Assembly: GCA_946186335.1 (NCBI GenBank)
Contig: CAMHMW010000091.1
Span: forward strand, 1-7,158
Direction: 5' to 3'
DNA length: 7,158 nt
Origin: an uncultured Candidatus Melainabacteria bacterium
GTDB taxonomy: Bacteria > Cyanobacteriota > Vampirovibrionia > Gastranaerophilales > Gastranaerophilaceae
Shown: positions 5,706 through 7,158 of the stretch, one piece after another
Position numbering within the stretch: the stretch's first letter is position 1
Layout: each line of letters starts with the position of its first letter
Made by a program: the position numbers and the translations under genes
Notes under the pieces: model-generated
Database searches by the model: none
Told to the model about the DNA's origin: nothing
What the model saw: only the letters and a program-made list of their open reading frames with translations

Positions 5706-6881
5706 TTAAACAAAAAATTTATCAAGTCTTTCAACAGCTTCTTTTGTATTTTCTCTGCTTCCGAATGATGTCAGGCGGAAATATCCTTCTCCGTTACGTC
5801 CGAATCCGGAACCCGGAGTGCCGACTATCTGAACATTATTCAAAAGATAATCAAAAAATTCCCATGATGTCATTCCGTTTGGACATTTTAACCAGATATA
5901 GGGTGAATGTTGTCCGCCAATGTGCCAGATATTGTGTTTTTTCAAAACGTCAGATATAAGTTTTGCATTTTCTTTGTAATAATCCAGATTTTCCTGAATT
6001 TCTTTTTGACCTTCCGGTGTAAATACTGCCTGCGCTCCTTTTTGAACAATATAAGGTACTCCGTTGAATTTTGTTGTCTGACGGCGTAACCACATTTTGT
6101 TAAGAATACCGTTTTCAATTGCTTTCGGAACTATTGTCCAGCCGCAGCGAGTTCCTGTAAAGCCTGCCATTTTTGAAAATGAACAAAATTCAATTGCACA
6201 TGTTTTTGCACCCTCAATTTCGTATATGCTTCGGGGTAAATTCTTGTCTGTGATAAAGCATTCATAAGCCGAATCAAACAAAATTACCGCATTATTTTTA
6301 TTGGCATAATCAACCCATTTTTTTAACTGTTCCTTGTTATAAACCGCACCTGTCGGGTTGTTTGGGGAGCATAAATAAATTATATCAACTTTCAGGTCTT
6401 CATCAGGCAGGGGCAGGAAATTATTATCTGCATTTGCATCAATATAAACAATTTTTCTTCCTGCCATTGTATTTGTATCAACATAAACAGGATAAACGGG
6501 GTCGGGAACCAAAACCGTATTATCAACCGCAAACAAATCCAAAATATTACCCAAATCTGATTTTGCACCGTCAGAGATAAAGATTTCATCATTGTCAAGG
6601 TTTACATTGTGTCCGTTGTAATAATTCTGAATTGCGGATTTTAAAAATTCATATCCCTGTTCCGGACCGTAACCTTTAAATGTTTCTTTTACGCCCATTT
6701 CATCGGAGGCATCTTTGAGAGCGTTTACAACAACTTTGCATAACGGTAAAGTTACATCGCCGATACCAAGTTTTATGATTTTTTTATCAGGGTTTGCAGA
6801 TGCAAATTCACTCACTTTTTTTGCAATGGTTGAAAAAAGATAACTGTCTGAAATGTTTTGATAATTCGTGTTTATATTCAT
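5706..6881 (-). CDS. dapL: LL-diaminopimelate aminotransferase
   Basis: The 391-residue product is a PLP-dependent fold-type I aminotransferase. It converts tetrahydrodipicolinate plus glutamate directly to LL-2,6-diaminopimelate and 2-oxoglutarate, bypassing the succinylase or acetylase steps of lysine and peptidoglycan synthesis. It shows the DapL-specific opening SYLFSTIAKKV (13-23), LGIGDVTLPL (38-47), GYGPEQGYEFL (70-80), SDGAKSDLGN (103-112), DPVYPVYVDT (127-136), SPNNPTG (172-178), DSAYECF (203-209) and SFSKMAGFTGTRCGW (234-248). K237 is the Schiff-base lysine, D203 should bind the pyridine nitrogen, and R369 (FRLTSFGSREN) the substrate carboxylate. The length is slightly below the usual 400-410, but no domain is missing. 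The frame runs 14 codons further up, but GAGGGAG at 6895-6889, seven bases before the ATG at 6881, fixes this start. Transcribed alone or with the small gene downstream. Confidence 0.96.
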   Translation of the reverse strand: MNINTNYQNISDSYLFSTIAKKVSEFASANPDKKIIKLGIGDVTLPLCKVVVNALKDASDEMGVKETFKGYGPEQGYEFLKSAIQNYYNGHNVNLDNDEIFISDGAKSDLGNILDLFAVDNTVLVPDPVYPVYVDTNTMAGRKIVYIDANADNNFLPLPDEDLKVDIIYLCSPNNPTGAVYNKEQLKKWVDYANKNNAVILFDSAYECFITDKNLPRSIYEIEGAKTCAIEFCSFSKMAGFTGTRCGWTIVPKAIENGILNKMWLRRQTTKFNGVPYIVQKGAQAVFTPEGQKEIQENLDYYKENAKLISDVLKKHNIWHIGGQHSPYIWLKCPNGMTSWEFFDYLLNNVQIVGTPGSGFGRNGEGYFRLTSFGSRENTKEAVERLDKFFV

Positions 6882-6913
6882 AAAAATACTCCCTCGTTCA
6901 TGTCTATGAGTTA

Positions 6914-6922
6914 AGTATAGCA
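6914..6922 (-). promoter_or_regulatory. dapL promoter, extended -10
   Basis: The minus strand reads TG-C-TATACT (6922-6914), an extended -10 with five of six matches. No good -35 is seen at 16-18 bases, which is usual for extended -10 promoters. The start would be near 6907, giving a leader of about 26 bases that contains the GAGGGAG ribosome site. That is too short for a lysine riboswitch. Confidence 0.5.
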
Positions 6923-6961
6923 TGAATATTCGGCAGGTATAGGGTTAGGAAATTCTGTATT

Positions 6962-6977
6962 GTAAATTTATATTTAC
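6962..6977. repeat. Short inverted repeat in the spacer between divergent genes
   Basis: GTAAAT (6962-6967) and ATTTAC (6972-6977) are exact inverted copies separated by TTAT. They lie about 40 bases upstream of the dapL -10 and 50 bases before the -10 of the right-hand gene. It could be an operator for a dimeric regulator, but 6-bp arms in AT-rich DNA are weak evidence. A run of eleven T residues follows at 7004-7014. Confidence 0.25.
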
Positions 6978-7023
6978 TAAAGTTAATATTTGGGCAAAAA
7001 TTATTTTTTTTTTTACTTAAATT

Positions 7024-7032
7024 TGGTATAGT
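7024..7032 (+). promoter_or_regulatory. Promoter of the right-hand gene, extended -10
   Basis: TG-G-TATAGT (7024-7032) is an extended -10 with five of six matches. The -35 position falls within or beside the T11 tract (7004-7014), which may supply curvature rather than a canonical box. The start would be near 7039, leaving a leader of about 44 bases before the ATG at 7083. Confidence 0.45.
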
Positions 7033-7082
7033 CATGAGAAAAGACTATTGATGTAGTAGCGAAAATTGAAAAAAGGTTAGTA

Positions 7083-7158
7083 ATGGCAGAATACATGCTC
7101 AACAAAACTAAGGAAGAAACATCAGTCAAAACCCGGCCATTGTCTGCCCATACCATGA
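7083..7158 (+). CDS. Start of an unidentified gene, cut by right edge
   Basis: An ATG at 7083 opens a frame with no stop through the end of the window (25 codons), beginning MAEYMLNKTKEETSVKTRPL. AAAAGG at 7071-7076, six bases upstream, is a moderate SD, and an extended -10 promoter lies about 50 bases before the ATG. The visible part is polar, Lys/Glu/Thr-rich and without a signal peptide or recognisable domain, as is common for a flexible N-terminus. It diverges from dapL. I cannot name the family from this fragment. Confidence 0.55.
   Translation, partial: MAEYMLNKTKEETSVKTRPLSAHTM

Noticed and set aside
6882..6915. Lysine riboswitch or T-box in the dapL leader
   Set aside because: The predicted leader is about 26 bases and has no room for a structured aptamer.
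6882..6923. 14-codon N-terminal extension of dapL from 6923
   Set aside because: It would overlap the predicted -10, and GAGGGAG lies seven bases before the ATG at 6881, where DapL similarity starts.
1..7158. CRISPR array, tRNA, rRNA, insertion sequence or attachment site
   Set aside because: Reading through both strands I saw no direct-repeat array, no cloverleaf or rRNA-like tract, no transposase and no terminal repeats.

Overview
The window is AT-rich, densely packed bacterial DNA. It holds seven complete genes (one of them a 52-codon gene) and two genes cut by the window edges. Most starts have Shine-Dalgarno (SD) motifs of the AAGGAG/GGAG type. An LL-diaminopimelate aminotransferase (DapL) gene, a short glucose-6-phosphate isomerase and an AMMECR1/MEMO/radical-SAM locus in an AT-rich genome would fit a non-photosynthetic cyanobacterial relative (Gastranaerophilales, 'Melainabacteria') or another gut or sediment anaerobe. 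This placement is an inference from gene content and style, not something the sequence proves.

Layout. 1-618 (-): a family 2 glycosyltransferase running off the left edge, with a TTGACA-type promoter in the spacer it shares with the next gene. 800-2098 (+): glucose-6-phosphate isomerase (pgi), ended by a very strong GC-rich terminator. 2192-3043 (+): a two-gene operon of a 61-residue DUF1232 membrane protein and a DUF4145 protein with a basic linker and a C-terminal membrane anchor. 3076-4074 (-) and 4096-5442 (+): a divergent pair encoding the AmmeMemoRadiSam radical-SAM enzyme and a fused MEMO-AMMECR1 protein. Their start codons are separated by only 21 bp, and that spacer is the core of a near-perfect palindrome with a self-complementary -10 box. 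5474-5632 (-): a 52-residue gene of unknown function, placed directly behind a terminator-like hairpin that follows dapL. 5706-6881 (-): dapL, for lysine and peptidoglycan precursor synthesis. 7083-7158 (+): the start of an unidentified gene.

How the parts relate. pgi and dapL are housekeeping metabolism. The glycosyltransferase probably belongs to a surface-polysaccharide locus to the left. The three AmmeMemoRadiSam domains form a self-contained unit whose biochemical role is, to my knowledge, not settled. The DUF1232/DUF4145 pair looks like a small membrane-associated unit of unknown role. I do not see a clear defence island, mobile element, CRISPR array or RNA gene.

The most unusual things seen are the mirror-symmetric, apparently leaderless promoter of the radical-SAM/MEMO pair, the small gene that seems reachable only through a terminator hairpin, and the DUF1232/DUF4145 operon.
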